Shown here one piece after another: positions 1 through 8,598 of a DNA stretch of 64,000 bases (positions are counted from its first letter, which is position 1; every line of letters begins with the position of its first letter). The notes beneath the pieces are model-generated. The model was not told the DNA's origin. It searched no databases and was given only the letters and a program-made list of their open reading frames with translations. This stretch comes from an uncultured Lentisphaeria bacterium (lineage in GTDB: Bacteria > Verrucomicrobiota > Lentisphaeria > Victivallales > Victivallaceae): the NCBI GenBank assembly GCA_949298075.1, contig CASFVA010000009.1, forward strand, positions 92,295 through 156,294, given 5' to 3'. Made by a program: the position numbers and the translations under genes.

Positions 1-379
1 CGATGTCGTCGGAGGTGATTTTGAGTACTTTCATCGCCTTGCGGTCAGTGTTGACCACATAGCGTCCCCGGGGCAGAAACACCACGCCGCCGCCCGCCGC
101 TTCCGCCGCGTCGATGGCTTTCTGAATGCCGGGAATGTCATCGATGTCGTCATCGGGTTTCGCACCGTAATCGGTGACGTTGAACACCGTCGTCCGGCGG
201 ATTTCGGGAGCCCGGGCCCCCGCCCGGTAACCGGCGTAGGAAAAGTCCGGAAGCGTCGAAACCTTACCCGCCGCCTGATCGCGCTTGAATTCCTGAAAAA
301 GCTTCGACTCCGCCGAGACGGCATCCGGGCCGAGTCCGGCCAGCAGCGCACCGGCCAATCCCAATGTCAAAAACTTCAT
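1..379 (-). CDS. Pectate-lyase-fold secreted protein, N-terminal part (cut by window edge)
   Basis: The first 126 codons of a minus-strand gene that runs off the left edge. It starts MKFLTLGLAG with a signal peptide ending near AVSAE, preceded by GGAG five bases before the ATG. The mature part contains FNVTDYGAKPDDD and GGGVVFLPRGRYVV, the hallmark opening of the pectate-lyase-3 / parallel beta-helix domain, so a secreted polysaccharide lyase or glycosidase is likely; the substrate cannot be read. It is a close tandem paralogue of the gene at 532-2589: by eye about 13 differences in some 104 aligned residues from the signal cleavage site onward. It lies 152 bases downstream of that gene on the same strand, so the two probably share expression. 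Family call is good; completeness of the gene is unknown. Confidence 0.8.
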   Translation of the reverse strand, partial: MKFLTLGLAGALLAGLGPDAVSAESKLFQEFKRDQAAGKVSTLPDFSYAGYRAGARAPEIRRTTVFNVTDYGAKPDDDIDDIPGIQKAIDAAEAAGGGVVFLPRGRYVVNTDRKAMKVLKITSDDI

Positions 380-531
380 TTATTCTCCATTTTCTGCCCG
401 CAGACAGAGTTGCTGGCAGCCGGGCTGCCAAATTGAAAACCAGAATTAAAATCAGGCGGGACCTTCGGGTCTCTCCACCGGAAACCTGACCCGCCGCCCA
501 GTGCCGCCGGCCGTCCCGGAACCGCTCCGGA

Positions 532-2589
532 TCAACGCCGGCTGAGCGGCACCCACAGTCGGATTTCCAGCCGCCGGCCGTCATCCCTGACTTCGGCGGT
601 CTTCAGTTCGCCGCCGAGAATTCCCGTCATCCACTGCGCCGCGGCGAACCAGGGCGCCGAGTCGAGTTTGACCCGCTTTTTGCCCAGCGGACCCGAGGTG
701 AGTATGATTTCCGCCCCCGGCACCCCGCCCCGGGCTTCCGCCCGCGCGGAAATGGAGTTTCCGGACTTGGTGTTCTCCCGCGCCAGCACGTTCATGAGCA
801 TGTACACCGTGTGCGCCAGCATCACGTGATCCCCGGTGAAAGCCAGTTTTTCCCGGTTCGGAACGAACTTGAACGGCACCGTACCGTACATGAAAAGCGA
901 TAATTCGCACTGTTCTGCGATCAGTTCGTCCAGATCGCCGGTTTCAACGTACTGATAGCCCCGGGTGGAACGGGTTTTAAAGTCAAAGTGCTCCGGAATT
1001 TTCACCGTCTTCATGGCTTTTGCGGTCGCCCTGGCCTCGTCCACCCACTCCGGCAGCCGCCCCAGCCGCAGCGCCAGCTGGGCCTCGTAGAGCGACTCCG
1101 GCTCCACCGGACTGCCCTGCGACTCCATCACCCCGACGTGGCCGGGTTCGAAGGTCGCCTTCTCGCCGTGAAATCCCACGATGACCGGATTGACAAAACG
1201 GTTGTTTTTACCCCGCTTCCAGAAATCGTAATGAATTCCGGGCGCGGTGTTGCGGAAGTTCCACAGCACCAGTCCCGGCAAATGCTGGGGATAATCCCGC
1301 AGACCGCCGGATGAACTGATCCGGCCTCCGGAGTTGCAGTCGTACAGAGAAAGATAGGGGCGCCCGGCATGACTGTCCGGAGCTCCCTCGCTGTCGCAGC
1401 GCCAGAACACCGTGCCGACGCTCCCCCACGACACGCTCGGGCCATGAGTATATCCGGCCCGGTCGTCAAAGAATCCGCCCAGCAGGCCGTAGTTGAAATA
1501 GGTTGACCGCGGAATGTGATGTCCGGAATTGCCGACCGTAACCAGATTCATCAGCGTCGGATAACGCGACAGCGACACCTGCACCACCTGATTGGCGTCC
1601 ACAAACACACAGCGCCGCACCCAGCTCGAATCCGTTCCTTTCATTTTGACGAATGCCCAGCCGACGTCGTCCCGGTCGCTGCGATGGTGATAATAGGGGG
1701 CATAGGAATTGCCCACAAAGAGAATGTCTTCGATCCCGACGTTTTCAATCGGCTTGAACTCGTAAAGCGCCCAGCCCATCTCCGGATTCAGATCATAGCG
1801 CAGCGGCTCCTCGAAAGTCACCCGGTTGCCGCTGACGGCGGCGATCCGGTGCAGTTCGGCGGAGGGCGCCCGGTTTTCGGTAGTGGTCTTCCACTCCGGC
1901 TCCAGCTGATACGGTTTCATCAGCTCTTCAATGACCGCCTTGTTGATCACGCCGAGCGCCACGAAATCCCCGGCCCGCAGCTTCGAGGCGTCATCCACGG
2001 TGATTTCAAATCCGCCCCGCGGCGCCGGAGACGCCAACCCCGCCAACCGGGGCTGTTTCAGAAAATGCCGGCGGTCGGCGATTTTGCTGCGCAGATTGAA
2101 CAGTGATTTTTTGAGGTGCATCCGGGTGGGGTCGTTCATGTCGCCGTTGCGGAAGGCATGCACCTGATGAATCACCGTACCGTCCGCCGATGCGCCCTCG
2201 CCTTTGATCACAATATCGCTGGAGGTGACGTTGATCTCCTTGACGGCCTTGCGGTCAGTGTTGACCACATAGCGCCCCCGGGGCAGAAACACCACGCCGC
2301 CGCCCGCCGCTTCCGCCGCGTCAACGGCTTTCTGGATGCCGGGGAGATCATCGATGTCGTCATCGGGTTCAGCTCCGTAATCGGTGACGTTGAACACCGC
2401 AGTCCGGCGGATTTCGGGAGCCCGGACCCCCGCCCGGTAGCCGGCGTAGGAAAAGTCCGGAAGCACAGAAACTTTATTCGCCGCCTGATCGCGCTTGAAC
2501 TCCTGAAAAAGCTTCGACTCCGCCGAGACGGCATCCAGGCCGAATCCGGCCAGCAGCACACCGGCTGCTCCCAAGGTCATCCAATTCAT
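532..2589 (-). CDS. Secreted pectate-lyase-fold (beta-helix) protein
   Basis: 685 residues with a signal peptide (MNWMTLGAAG to about AVSAE). Residues about 60-125 carry FNVTDYGAEPDDD and GGGVVFLPRGRYVV, typical of the pectate_lyase_3 N-terminal turn of a right-handed beta-helix; the middle has the repetitive aromatic/glycine texture expected of helix coils (GNSGHH, SEGAPDSHAGRPYLSL). A C-terminal region from about 500 (PEHFDFKTRSTRGYQYVE onwards) is extra and may be a DUF4955-like module, recalled rather than searched. The likely role is extracellular glycan cleavage. The start overlaps the stop of the upstream DUF4886 gene by four bases (ATGA), implying translational coupling. A paralogue lies directly downstream (1-379). 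Enzyme activity and catalytic residues cannot be assigned. Confidence 0.8.
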   Translation of the reverse strand: MNWMTLGAAGVLLAGFGLDAVSAESKLFQEFKRDQAANKVSVLPDFSYAGYRAGVRAPEIRRTAVFNVTDYGAEPDDDIDDLPGIQKAVDAAEAAGGGVVFLPRGRYVVNTDRKAVKEINVTSSDIVIKGEGASADGTVIHQVHAFRNGDMNDPTRMHLKKSLFNLRSKIADRRHFLKQPRLAGLASPAPRGGFEITVDDASKLRAGDFVALGVINKAVIEELMKPYQLEPEWKTTTENRAPSAELHRIAAVSGNRVTFEEPLRYDLNPEMGWALYEFKPIENVGIEDILFVGNSYAPYYHHRSDRDDVGWAFVKMKGTDSSWVRRCVFVDANQVVQVSLSRYPTLMNLVTVGNSGHHIPRSTYFNYGLLGGFFDDRAGYTHGPSVSWGSVGTVFWRCDSEGAPDSHAGRPYLSLYDCNSGGRISSSGGLRDYPQHLPGLVLWNFRNTAPGIHYDFWKRGKNNRFVNPVIVGFHGEKATFEPGHVGVMESQGSPVEPESLYEAQLALRLGRLPEWVDEARATAKAMKTVKIPEHFDFKTRSTRGYQYVETGDLDELIAEQCELSLFMYGTVPFKFVPNREKLAFTGDHVMLAHTVYMLMNVLARENTKSGNSISARAEARGGVPGAEIILTSGPLGKKRVKLDSAPWFAAAQWMTGILGGELKTAEVRDDGRRLEIRLWVPLSRR

Positions 2590-3560
2590 TTCTTCTGTCC
2601 TTTCTGCTCACCGCCGGCAGTGACCTGCCGGTAGTTTTCCACCGCCTGCTGAGCGCAACTGCGCAGAAAGGCGGCCTCTCTGCGGCTTAATCCGGAGGGT
2701 GTGTATTTTATTTCCGTGGCCGGGACTCCGAACAGCATCGAATACCACACGGCGGCCTGCAGGTAAGCCCCGCGGGCGTTGAGGTGAATGGTGTCCACCC
2801 GGAGCTGACGGGGACCTCCGGGGTTTTCCGGATCCCGACGCCAGACGGCCGCGCCCACCGGATCGTTGGATGGCGGCGGCAGTTCCGGATCCTTGAGCCG
2901 GGCCAGCGCCTCCGCCGCCGGAGGGGTGAGATCCAGAGTGGTGGTTTTGCGGTAGATCGCCACCGCATCACCGACCGGAATCACCCGCAACCGGTATTGT
3001 CCGGCCAGTTGGGCATAGGCGCGACTCAGGCGGCGGTGCATTCCGGCCTGATCGAATTTCCACTTCGCCAGCCGGGGATTGTCGGGACGGTAAGCCCACG
3101 TCTGATGGACAAGGATTTCCGCCTGCGGCGCGTTGGCCCGGATGTAGGAAATCAACCGGTCGGCATAGGGCTGGTAAGTTGAATAATCCCAGCTGGCATG
3201 ACTGGCCTGCTGAATGGTGATGATGTCCCATTTCTCGCGCCGGATCAACTCCGGCAGGTTGCCTTTTTCAGTGATCTGGTTGCGGCCCGGATCGCCGAAG
3301 CGGGTTACAATCCGATAGGGGGCGAGCTCCGGAGAGGTCAACCCGGCTTCAAGATTGTTCCAGTGCCGTTCGAGGGGACAGCCGCCGATATAAGCGTTGG
3401 TGAGCATCAGCCGATGCTCGGGATCCTTGCGCACCATCGACGGCAGGTACGTCAGCACCGATTGGGAGAAGCTGTTGCCGATCATCAACACCTTGAGCTC
3501 GGCGGCGCCAACGCCGCACCCCAGCGCACTTGAAATCAATACTGCGGCCATTTTATTCAT
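2586..3560 (-). CDS. DUF4886 / SGNH-fold hydrolase, secreted
   Basis: 324 residues. After a signal peptide (MNKMAAVLISSALG to about GAAE) the protein reads LKVLMIGNSFSQSVL, the block-I GNSFS nucleophile motif of DUF4886 and SGNH-like esterases. Near the C-terminus DTIHLNARGAYLQA supplies the D-x-x-H catalytic block V. WDIITIQQASHASWDY fits the block III region. A role in removing acyl groups from glycans before or alongside the downstream beta-helix enzymes is an inference from the ATGA-coupled gene order. The ribosome-binding site is weak (GGGGA-rich, about 11 bases upstream). It is the first gene of the three-gene minus-strand unit, with a plausible promoter at 3624-3652. Confidence 0.8.
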   Translation of the reverse strand: MNKMAAVLISSALGCGVGAAELKVLMIGNSFSQSVLTYLPSMVRKDPEHRLMLTNAYIGGCPLERHWNNLEAGLTSPELAPYRIVTRFGDPGRNQITEKGNLPELIRREKWDIITIQQASHASWDYSTYQPYADRLISYIRANAPQAEILVHQTWAYRPDNPRLAKWKFDQAGMHRRLSRAYAQLAGQYRLRVIPVGDAVAIYRKTTTLDLTPPAAEALARLKDPELPPPSNDPVGAAVWRRDPENPGGPRQLRVDTIHLNARGAYLQAAVWYSMLFGVPATEIKYTPSGLSRREAAFLRSCAQQAVENYRQVTAGGEQKGQKK

Positions 3561-3623
3561 GATTGAAGAAAAATCCCCATGTATGCCGGCGATTGAGTCG
3601 CCACCGGTTTCGTTGTTTCTGTT

Positions 3624-3652
3624 ACGATAACCCGGACTGACGATTTTTTCAA
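3624..3652 (-). promoter_or_regulatory. Putative sigma-70 promoter for the DUF4886 / beta-helix unit
   Basis: Read on the minus strand: TTGAAA (3647-3652), 17-base spacer, TATCGT (3624-3629). It lies 64 bases upstream of the DUF4886 start. The -10 element is weaker than at other promoters in the window. Confidence 0.4.
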
Positions 3653-3770
3653 CAGTCAGGGGGCGACAAAGTGTTCTATGCTGAATTCGTCACGTTTCAG
3701 CCGTGAACGCGGTGCAGTTCCATGGAGACTTTGGAAAAGTGTTTCAGAAACCCGGTCATAAAACTGCCGG

Positions 3771-4004
3771 TTATCTGAGCGGCGGCGGCACATTCCCACG
3801 TTCAACCGATGCCGGCGCCACCGGAATAAATCCCCGGACTTCACTGCTTTGTTCCGTCGGTTCCGCCCTCATCGAATGGCGCGGCGGCCGACCGGGATGG
3901 TCGGCCGGATACACCACCTGCGGCGGACGCGGCGATTCCGAAGCGCACCCGGTCAGAACCGCTGCCGCGACTGCCGGAATCCAGAACATCATTCTGATTC
4001 TCAT
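3771..4004 (-). CDS. Small putative lipoprotein
   Basis: 77 residues: a short hydrophobic signal followed by a lipobox (VLTGCAS), then a Pro-rich, low-complexity tail ending VPPPLR. The start is supported by GGAG overlapping the stop of the upstream AraC gene, with only seven bases between the genes, so it is the last gene of the GT39-AraC-lipoprotein unit. It would be diacylglyceryl-modified at Cys and anchored to the membrane. No domain is recognised and no function is proposed. It may be lineage-specific. Confidence 0.6.
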   Translation of the reverse strand: MRIRMMFWIPAVAAAVLTGCASESPRPPQVVYPADHPGRPPRHSMRAEPTEQSSEVRGFIPVAPASVERGNVPPPLR

Positions 4005-4011
4005 TTTTCCA

Positions 4012-4920
4012 TCACTCCGTTAAATTGGTTCCAGAACCTGTTCCGGAACCGTTATGCCGACGCCGTTCCCGCCGCCACCGGCCGGGCGAACACCCGAACC
4101 GGGCCAGGAAGGCGCGGTGAAAATAACTGACATCCCGGAACCCCGACTCAAAACCGATCAGCTCCACCGGATCATCCGTCTCCAACAGGCGTTGGGCGGC
4201 ATGATCAAGCCGCCGCTGTTTGAGGTCGCGCATGACCGTGCCGCCGCCGGACGCCCGGTAGCACCGGGCCAGATGCCCGGCGCTCACCCCGAATTCGGTG
4301 GCCAGTCCGGAAAGCGTCAGCGCCTCGTTCCAACCGGTTTCAATCCGGTAACGGACCCGGCCGGCCAGATCCTCCGGCGCCGTGCGGTCCCGTCCGGCGA
4401 CCTCCGCCCGGGCCAGACCGACCAGCAGTTCCAGCAACTGAAGCCGCAGCATGAACCGCCGGTGAGGACGCCGGCGCAGATACTCATCTTCCATACTCCG
4501 CAGCAGCGGCTCGGCGGCGACGTCGGAGGCGACATAAAGCGGAACTTTGTCCCGCTGATGAAACGTGTCGGAGAAAATGGAGAAAAAATTGCGGTCGTCC
4601 CGCAGCTCCCGCAATTCCGCGGCGATGAATTCCCGGGCAAACAGAATGTTGTAAAGCTCCATCCGTCCCGATTTGATGTCATACCCGGTCACCGCACCGG
4701 GATGCACCAGCAGCAGATGCCCGGAACGGATCGGATAACGCAATTCGTCAATCAGAAAATCCCCGCAGCCGTCAATGATGTAACTCAGTTTCCAGAATTC
4801 CCGCCGGAAACGCCGCCCGGCATGAAATTCCCGGCCGTCATTGACCACATGGCGCAACGCAAACGGAAAACCCGCACTGAAGAAATCAGCGCTCCGGAAC
4901 ACCGTGATTTCCGCCGTCAT
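4012..4920 (-). CDS. AraC-family transcriptional regulator
   Basis: 302 residues. The N-terminal half (about 1-170) has a cupin-like sensing domain (FWKLSYIIDGCGDFLI, GHLLLVHPGAVTGYDI). The C-terminal hundred residues form the double helix-turn-helix: LSGLATEFGVSAGHLARCYRA and the second helix pair ending with the family signature FRDVSYFHRAFLARFGCSP. GGGAG precedes the ATG and the start overlaps the stop of the upstream membrane-protein gene by four bases. Such regulators in this kind of genome usually control nearby sugar genes, but here it is coupled to a GT39-like membrane protein, so the target is not obvious. The effector is unknown. Confidence 0.9.
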   Translation of the reverse strand: MTAEITVFRSADFFSAGFPFALRHVVNDGREFHAGRRFRREFWKLSYIIDGCGDFLIDELRYPIRSGHLLLVHPGAVTGYDIKSGRMELYNILFAREFIAAELRELRDDRNFFSIFSDTFHQRDKVPLYVASDVAAEPLLRSMEDEYLRRRPHRRFMLRLQLLELLVGLARAEVAGRDRTAPEDLAGRVRYRIETGWNEALTLSGLATEFGVSAGHLARCYRASGGGTVMRDLKQRRLDHAAQRLLETDDPVELIGFESGFRDVSYFHRAFLARFGCSPGRWRRERRRHNGSGTGSGTNLTE

Positions 4921-6608
4921 CTCAGCAGCTCCCGGAGCCGTTTTTCCGCTTCCAGACGCAGATTTTCCGGGACCCCCTCTTCCAGCGCCCGGTGCAGGTA
5001 GGCTTCCGCCAGCTCAAGCTGTCCCAGCTCCTGGGCCGTCAGCGCCCTCAGAAAGCAGAATCGGCCGGCCAGTTCCGGAATGTCATTTTCATCGACCCTT
5101 TCGAAAAACCGCTCCGCCGCTTCCCACTGGCCCATTCCCATCTGAGCGATGCCGCCGTAATAACAGAGCAGCGACGGCGGCACCCGGCCGGCCGCCATGC
5201 CCTCGTCGACCACCGCGGCCATGGCTTCCGGATCATGCCGGTCATAGGCCATGGCAATCAGCCGCTCCGCCGCCGCGGTGTTCGTGAAACCGCCGGCCTC
5301 CCAGGCGTAACGGTAGTACTTTTCGGCGTTGGCGGCATCCCCGCCGGCCGCCAGCGCCGCGCCCCAGGCGACAAAATCCGAGGACCGCAAATACGACTCC
5401 GGTTCGGGATCCCAATGCCGCCAGCCGGCAAACACTGCCGCAACCAGCAGAACTCCCGCCGCCGTCCGGCGCCACGAGACCGGACGCCGCAGCCAGTCGC
5501 CCGGAAGTTCCGCCGCCAGCAGAATCAGATAAGGCGCCAGCATCAGCCGGTAGCGTCCTATCGGTTCCCGCACGCAGAGCGGCAGCACCAGCAGGACGAC
5601 CGGCATCAGCAGAATCCATGCCCGCCGGCGCGACCGGCCGGCCGCCAGCAGCCAGAACAGCCCGGAGGCCGCCGCCGGCAGCAGAACCGCCGGGCCGGGC
5701 AGCCAGTCCAGCAATGGAAACTCCCGGCATAAAAAATAATAGTTCAGATTCTCCGGCAGTTCCAGCACGCTGAACAGCCGCGGAATTCTTGCCGCCATGC
5801 GTCCCAGAACCGTCAGCCAGACGCCCGGATCAGCCGGCGGAACTCCGCCCGCCGCCGGCGAAGCGGCGGCCGCCTCAGGCAGGTTGAATTCAAGAGAATA
5901 AGGCAACACATTGAAAAACGCATTCCAGTATCCGGCCAGCACACCGTTGAAAAGCAGAGCCGTCCCCCAGACCAGCAGCATGCCGCCGGCACAGCCGCCC
6001 CAGCACCGCCAGAACCGCCGCCGGCACACCACGGCCACCCAGACCAGCGCCCCAAGCGCCAGCGGAAGCGCGGCCGGACGGCCGACCGCCGCCAGTCCGA
6101 GCGCCGCGCCGGCCGTCAGCAGCTCGTTCGGACCGTATCCGCGGTCGCGTGCCCGGACCAGAGCCCAGAAGCCCAGCAGCGTCAGATTGATTACCACCGC
6201 ATCCTGGAGCACGGCAAACTCGTAGATCAGAAACGGTCCGTACAGTGCGTAAAACCCCCCGGCCAGCAGCGCCGGACACCGCCGCCGCCATATTCGCAGG
6301 GCAATATCGGCAGTCAGCACCGCGCCCAGGACCCCGAGCAGGGCCTGCACGGCCACCACCGCCAGCGGAGCATGCTCAAACCCGTTGAAAGCCCGCACCG
6401 CCGCGACTATGAACCGGTGGACAACAAAAAGCGGCGGGAATTCACCATTGTCCCATTCCGCGAAACGCAGCATGGTCTGCATGTCCAGTCCCGGCACCAG
6501 GTGGTAATTCCGGAACGGGGAACCGGCATAACTCCAGCCGAACGCCAGCCGCACCGCAAGAGCGGTTGCCGCCACGCACCATAAAATTTTCCGGTCGGTT
6601 TTTATCAT
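4917..6608 (-). CDS. GT39-like polytopic membrane glycosyltransferase with C-terminal TPR region
   Basis: About 563 residues from the start MIKTDRK, chosen because AGGTG lies eight bases upstream; a longer frame to 6659 has no such support. There are roughly ten hydrophobic segments. The first external loop carries LDMQTMLRFAEWDNGE, the acidic loop expected of the PMT/ArnT class, in which lipid-linked sugars are transferred from the outer face of the membrane. The last 140 residues are soluble and helical with TPR-like periodicity (NAEKYYRYAWEAGG, AERFFERVDEN, LELAEAYLHRALEEG). The substrate is unknown. It is translationally coupled to the downstream AraC gene and is probably driven from 6663-6691. 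Confidence 0.75.
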   Translation of the reverse strand: MIKTDRKILWCVAATALAVRLAFGWSYAGSPFRNYHLVPGLDMQTMLRFAEWDNGEFPPLFVVHRFIVAAVRAFNGFEHAPLAVVAVQALLGVLGAVLTADIALRIWRRRCPALLAGGFYALYGPFLIYEFAVLQDAVVINLTLLGFWALVRARDRGYGPNELLTAGAALGLAAVGRPAALPLALGALVWVAVVCRRRFWRCWGGCAGGMLLVWGTALLFNGVLAGYWNAFFNVLPYSLEFNLPEAAAASPAAGGVPPADPGVWLTVLGRMAARIPRLFSVLELPENLNYYFLCREFPLLDWLPGPAVLLPAAASGLFWLLAAGRSRRRAWILLMPVVLLVLPLCVREPIGRYRLMLAPYLILLAAELPGDWLRRPVSWRRTAAGVLLVAAVFAGWRHWDPEPESYLRSSDFVAWGAALAAGGDAANAEKYYRYAWEAGGFTNTAAAERLIAMAYDRHDPEAMAAVVDEGMAAGRVPPSLLCYYGGIAQMGMGQWEAAERFFERVDENDIPELAGRFCFLRALTAQELGQLELAEAYLHRALEEGVPENLRLEAEKRLRELLR

Positions 6609-6662
6609 GTCTTTCACCTGGTCCGCCGTCCCGCTTCCCAATCCGGCGGGGCTGCGCAACTA

Positions 6663-6691
6663 AATATATTTCACCCCGGTTTTTTTTGCAA
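6663..6691 (-). promoter_or_regulatory. Putative promoter for the GT39-AraC-lipoprotein unit
   Basis: On the minus strand TTGCAA (6686-6691), 17-base spacer, TATATT (6663-6668). It is arranged back to back with the alaS promoter, the two -35 boxes being only seven bases apart. Confidence 0.6.
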
Positions 6692-6698
6692 GCCGAGC

Positions 6699-6727
6699 TT
6701 GAAAAATACGGGGCCGGCCAGTATAGT
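6699..6727 (+). promoter_or_regulatory. Putative alaS promoter
   Basis: TTGAAA (6699-6704), 17-base spacer, TATAGT (6722-6727). It lies 55 bases upstream of the chosen alaS start, which argues against a longer alaS frame beginning at 6699. Confidence 0.6.
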
Positions 6728-6782
6728 AAGACATTTATTTAAACGTGGCGTCAATACCATACCCCATGAGGTGAACATAAAG

Positions 6783-8567
6783 ATGAAAGCAGCAGAAATC
6801 CGCCGTAAATACATCGACTTTTTCAAGAAACACGGACATCAGGAAATCCGCAGCGCCTCCCTGATTCCCGACAATGATCCGACCTGCCTTTTCACCACCG
6901 CCGGGATGCATCCGCTCGTGCCCTACCTGCAGGGAGCCAGACATCCGGCCGGGCGCCGGCTTACCGACTTTCAGAAATGCATCCGCACCGGCGACATCGA
7001 CGAAGTCGGCGACGCGGTGCACCTCACCTTTTTTGAAATGCTGGGAAACTGGTCGCTCGGCGACTACTTCAAGGCGGAAGCCATCCGCTTCAGCTTTGAA
7101 TTTCTCACCTCGGAGGAACAGCTGGGCATTCCGGTCAGCATGCTGGCGGTAACCGTATTTGCCGGCGACGCCGACGCCCCTTTCGACGCCGAGGCCTACC
7201 GGCTGTGGAATGAACTGGGAATTCCAGCCGAACGCATTGCAAAACTCGGCAAAAAAGACAACTGGTGGGGACCGGCCGGCACCACCGGTCCCTGCGGTCC
7301 TGACACTGAAATGTTCTACTGGACCGGTCCCCTGCCGGCGCCGGCGGTGTTCGATCCGGCCGATAAACGCTGGGTGGAAATCTGGAACGACGTGTTCATG
7401 GAATACAACAAAACCGCCGAGGGCACCTACGAGCCCCTGGCCCAGCGCAACGTCGATACCGGTATGGGACTCGAACGGGTCACCGCCGTGCTGCAGGGAA
7501 AGGCGAGCTGTTATCAGACGGAAATCTTTGAACCGCTGTTTGCCGCGCTGGACCGGGTCCGCGGGGCGGCGGCACCGGCCGGTGACCGCACACCGGGCGA
7601 GCGCATCATCGTCGATCACCTGCGGGCCGCCACATTCATCCTCGCCGACGGCATCACGCCGGGCCGGGTTGACCAGCCTTACGTGCTGCGCCGCCTGATC
7701 CGCCGGGCGATCCGCGAAGGACGCAAACTGGGCATTGCCGGCCCGTTTGCGGCGGAAGTCGCACAGGCGGTGATTGACCAGCTTGGCGACGTTTATCCGG
7801 AACTCCGGGAACAGCGTGAAGTTATTATTTCCGAACTCGATCGCGAAGAAAAACTGTTTGCCGCCACGCTGGAAAACGGCACCCGGGAATTCCAGAAACT
7901 GATCGACCGGGTTCCACCCCACATTGCCAGAAAAGTGATTTCGGGGAAAAACGCTTTCAACCTCTACGAAACTTACGGTTTCCCGATCGAACTGACCGTG
8001 GAAATGGCTCGCGAGCAGGGGTTTGAAGTCGATCTGCCCGGCTACCGGGAGGCTTACCGGCGGCATCAGGAACTTTCCCGCGCCGGGGCCGAACAGAAAT
8101 TCAAGGGCGGACTGGCCGACCACAGTGTGGCCACGGCCCGGCTCCATACCGCCACCCACCTGCTTCAGGCGGCATTGCGCCGGGTGCTCGGCGACCACGT
8201 CGAACAGCGCGGCAGCAACATCACCGCCGAACGGCTGCGCTTTGACTTCTCCCATCCGGACAAAGTCACTCCGGAGCAGCTGGCCGAAGTCGAAAAACTC
8301 GTCAACGCAGCCATTGCCGGCAACCTCCCGGTGGAGTGCCGCGAAATGTCGGTCGAGGAAGCCCGGAAAACCGGAGCTATGGGTTTGTTCGGCAACAAGT
8401 ACGGTGAAGTGGTAAAAGTCTACCGCATGGGCGACGTCAGCTGCGAGATCTGCGGCGGCCCCCATGCCGCCAACACCGGTGAACTGGGCGGTTTCAAAAT
8501 TCTCAAAGAGGAAAGCTCCAGTCGCGGCGTCCGCCGCATCAAGGCGGTCATCACGCCCCGGGACTGA
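6783..8567 (+). CDS. alaS: Alanine--tRNA ligase, short form lacking the C-Ala domain
   Basis: Charges tRNA-Ala with alanine. The start MKAAEIRRKYIDFF is preceded by GAGGTGA and matches the usual family start. The class II catalytic core occupies about 1-250 (FTTAGMHPLVPYL, GPCGPDTEMFYW), followed by the tRNA-recognition region and an editing domain with zinc motif HTATH near 455 and CGGPHAANTGELGGF near the end. The protein stops at 594 residues, right after the editing domain; typical bacterial AlaRS is about 875 residues and carries a DHHA1-type C-Ala domain, absent here. A compact family of this length is known, so this is probably a natural variant rather than a truncation. The STAS gene follows after 31 bases. 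Confidence 0.93.
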   Translation: MKAAEIRRKYIDFFKKHGHQEIRSASLIPDNDPTCLFTTAGMHPLVPYLQGARHPAGRRLTDFQKCIRTGDIDEVGDAVHLTFFEMLGNWSLGDYFKAEAIRFSFEFLTSEEQLGIPVSMLAVTVFAGDADAPFDAEAYRLWNELGIPAERIAKLGKKDNWWGPAGTTGPCGPDTEMFYWTGPLPAPAVFDPADKRWVEIWNDVFMEYNKTAEGTYEPLAQRNVDTGMGLERVTAVLQGKASCYQTEIFEPLFAALDRVRGAAAPAGDRTPGERIIVDHLRAATFILADGITPGRVDQPYVLRRLIRRAIREGRKLGIAGPFAAEVAQAVIDQLGDVYPELREQREVIISELDREEKLFAATLENGTREFQKLIDRVPPHIARKVISGKNAFNLYETYGFPIELTVEMAREQGFEVDLPGYREAYRRHQELSRAGAEQKFKGGLADHSVATARLHTATHLLQAALRRVLGDHVEQRGSNITAERLRFDFSHPDKVTPEQLAEVEKLVNAAIAGNLPVECREMSVEEARKTGAMGLFGNKYGEVVKVYRMGDVSCEICGGPHAANTGELGGFKILKEESSSRGVRRIKAVITPRD

Positions 8568-8598
8568 AACCGGGGTTTCCGGCAGGGGGAGAATACAA

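Noticed and set aside
8464..8598. Longer N-terminus for the STAS protein starting inside alaS
   Set aside because: The extra 45 residues are the alaS shadow; a strong ribosome-binding site precedes the start at 8599.
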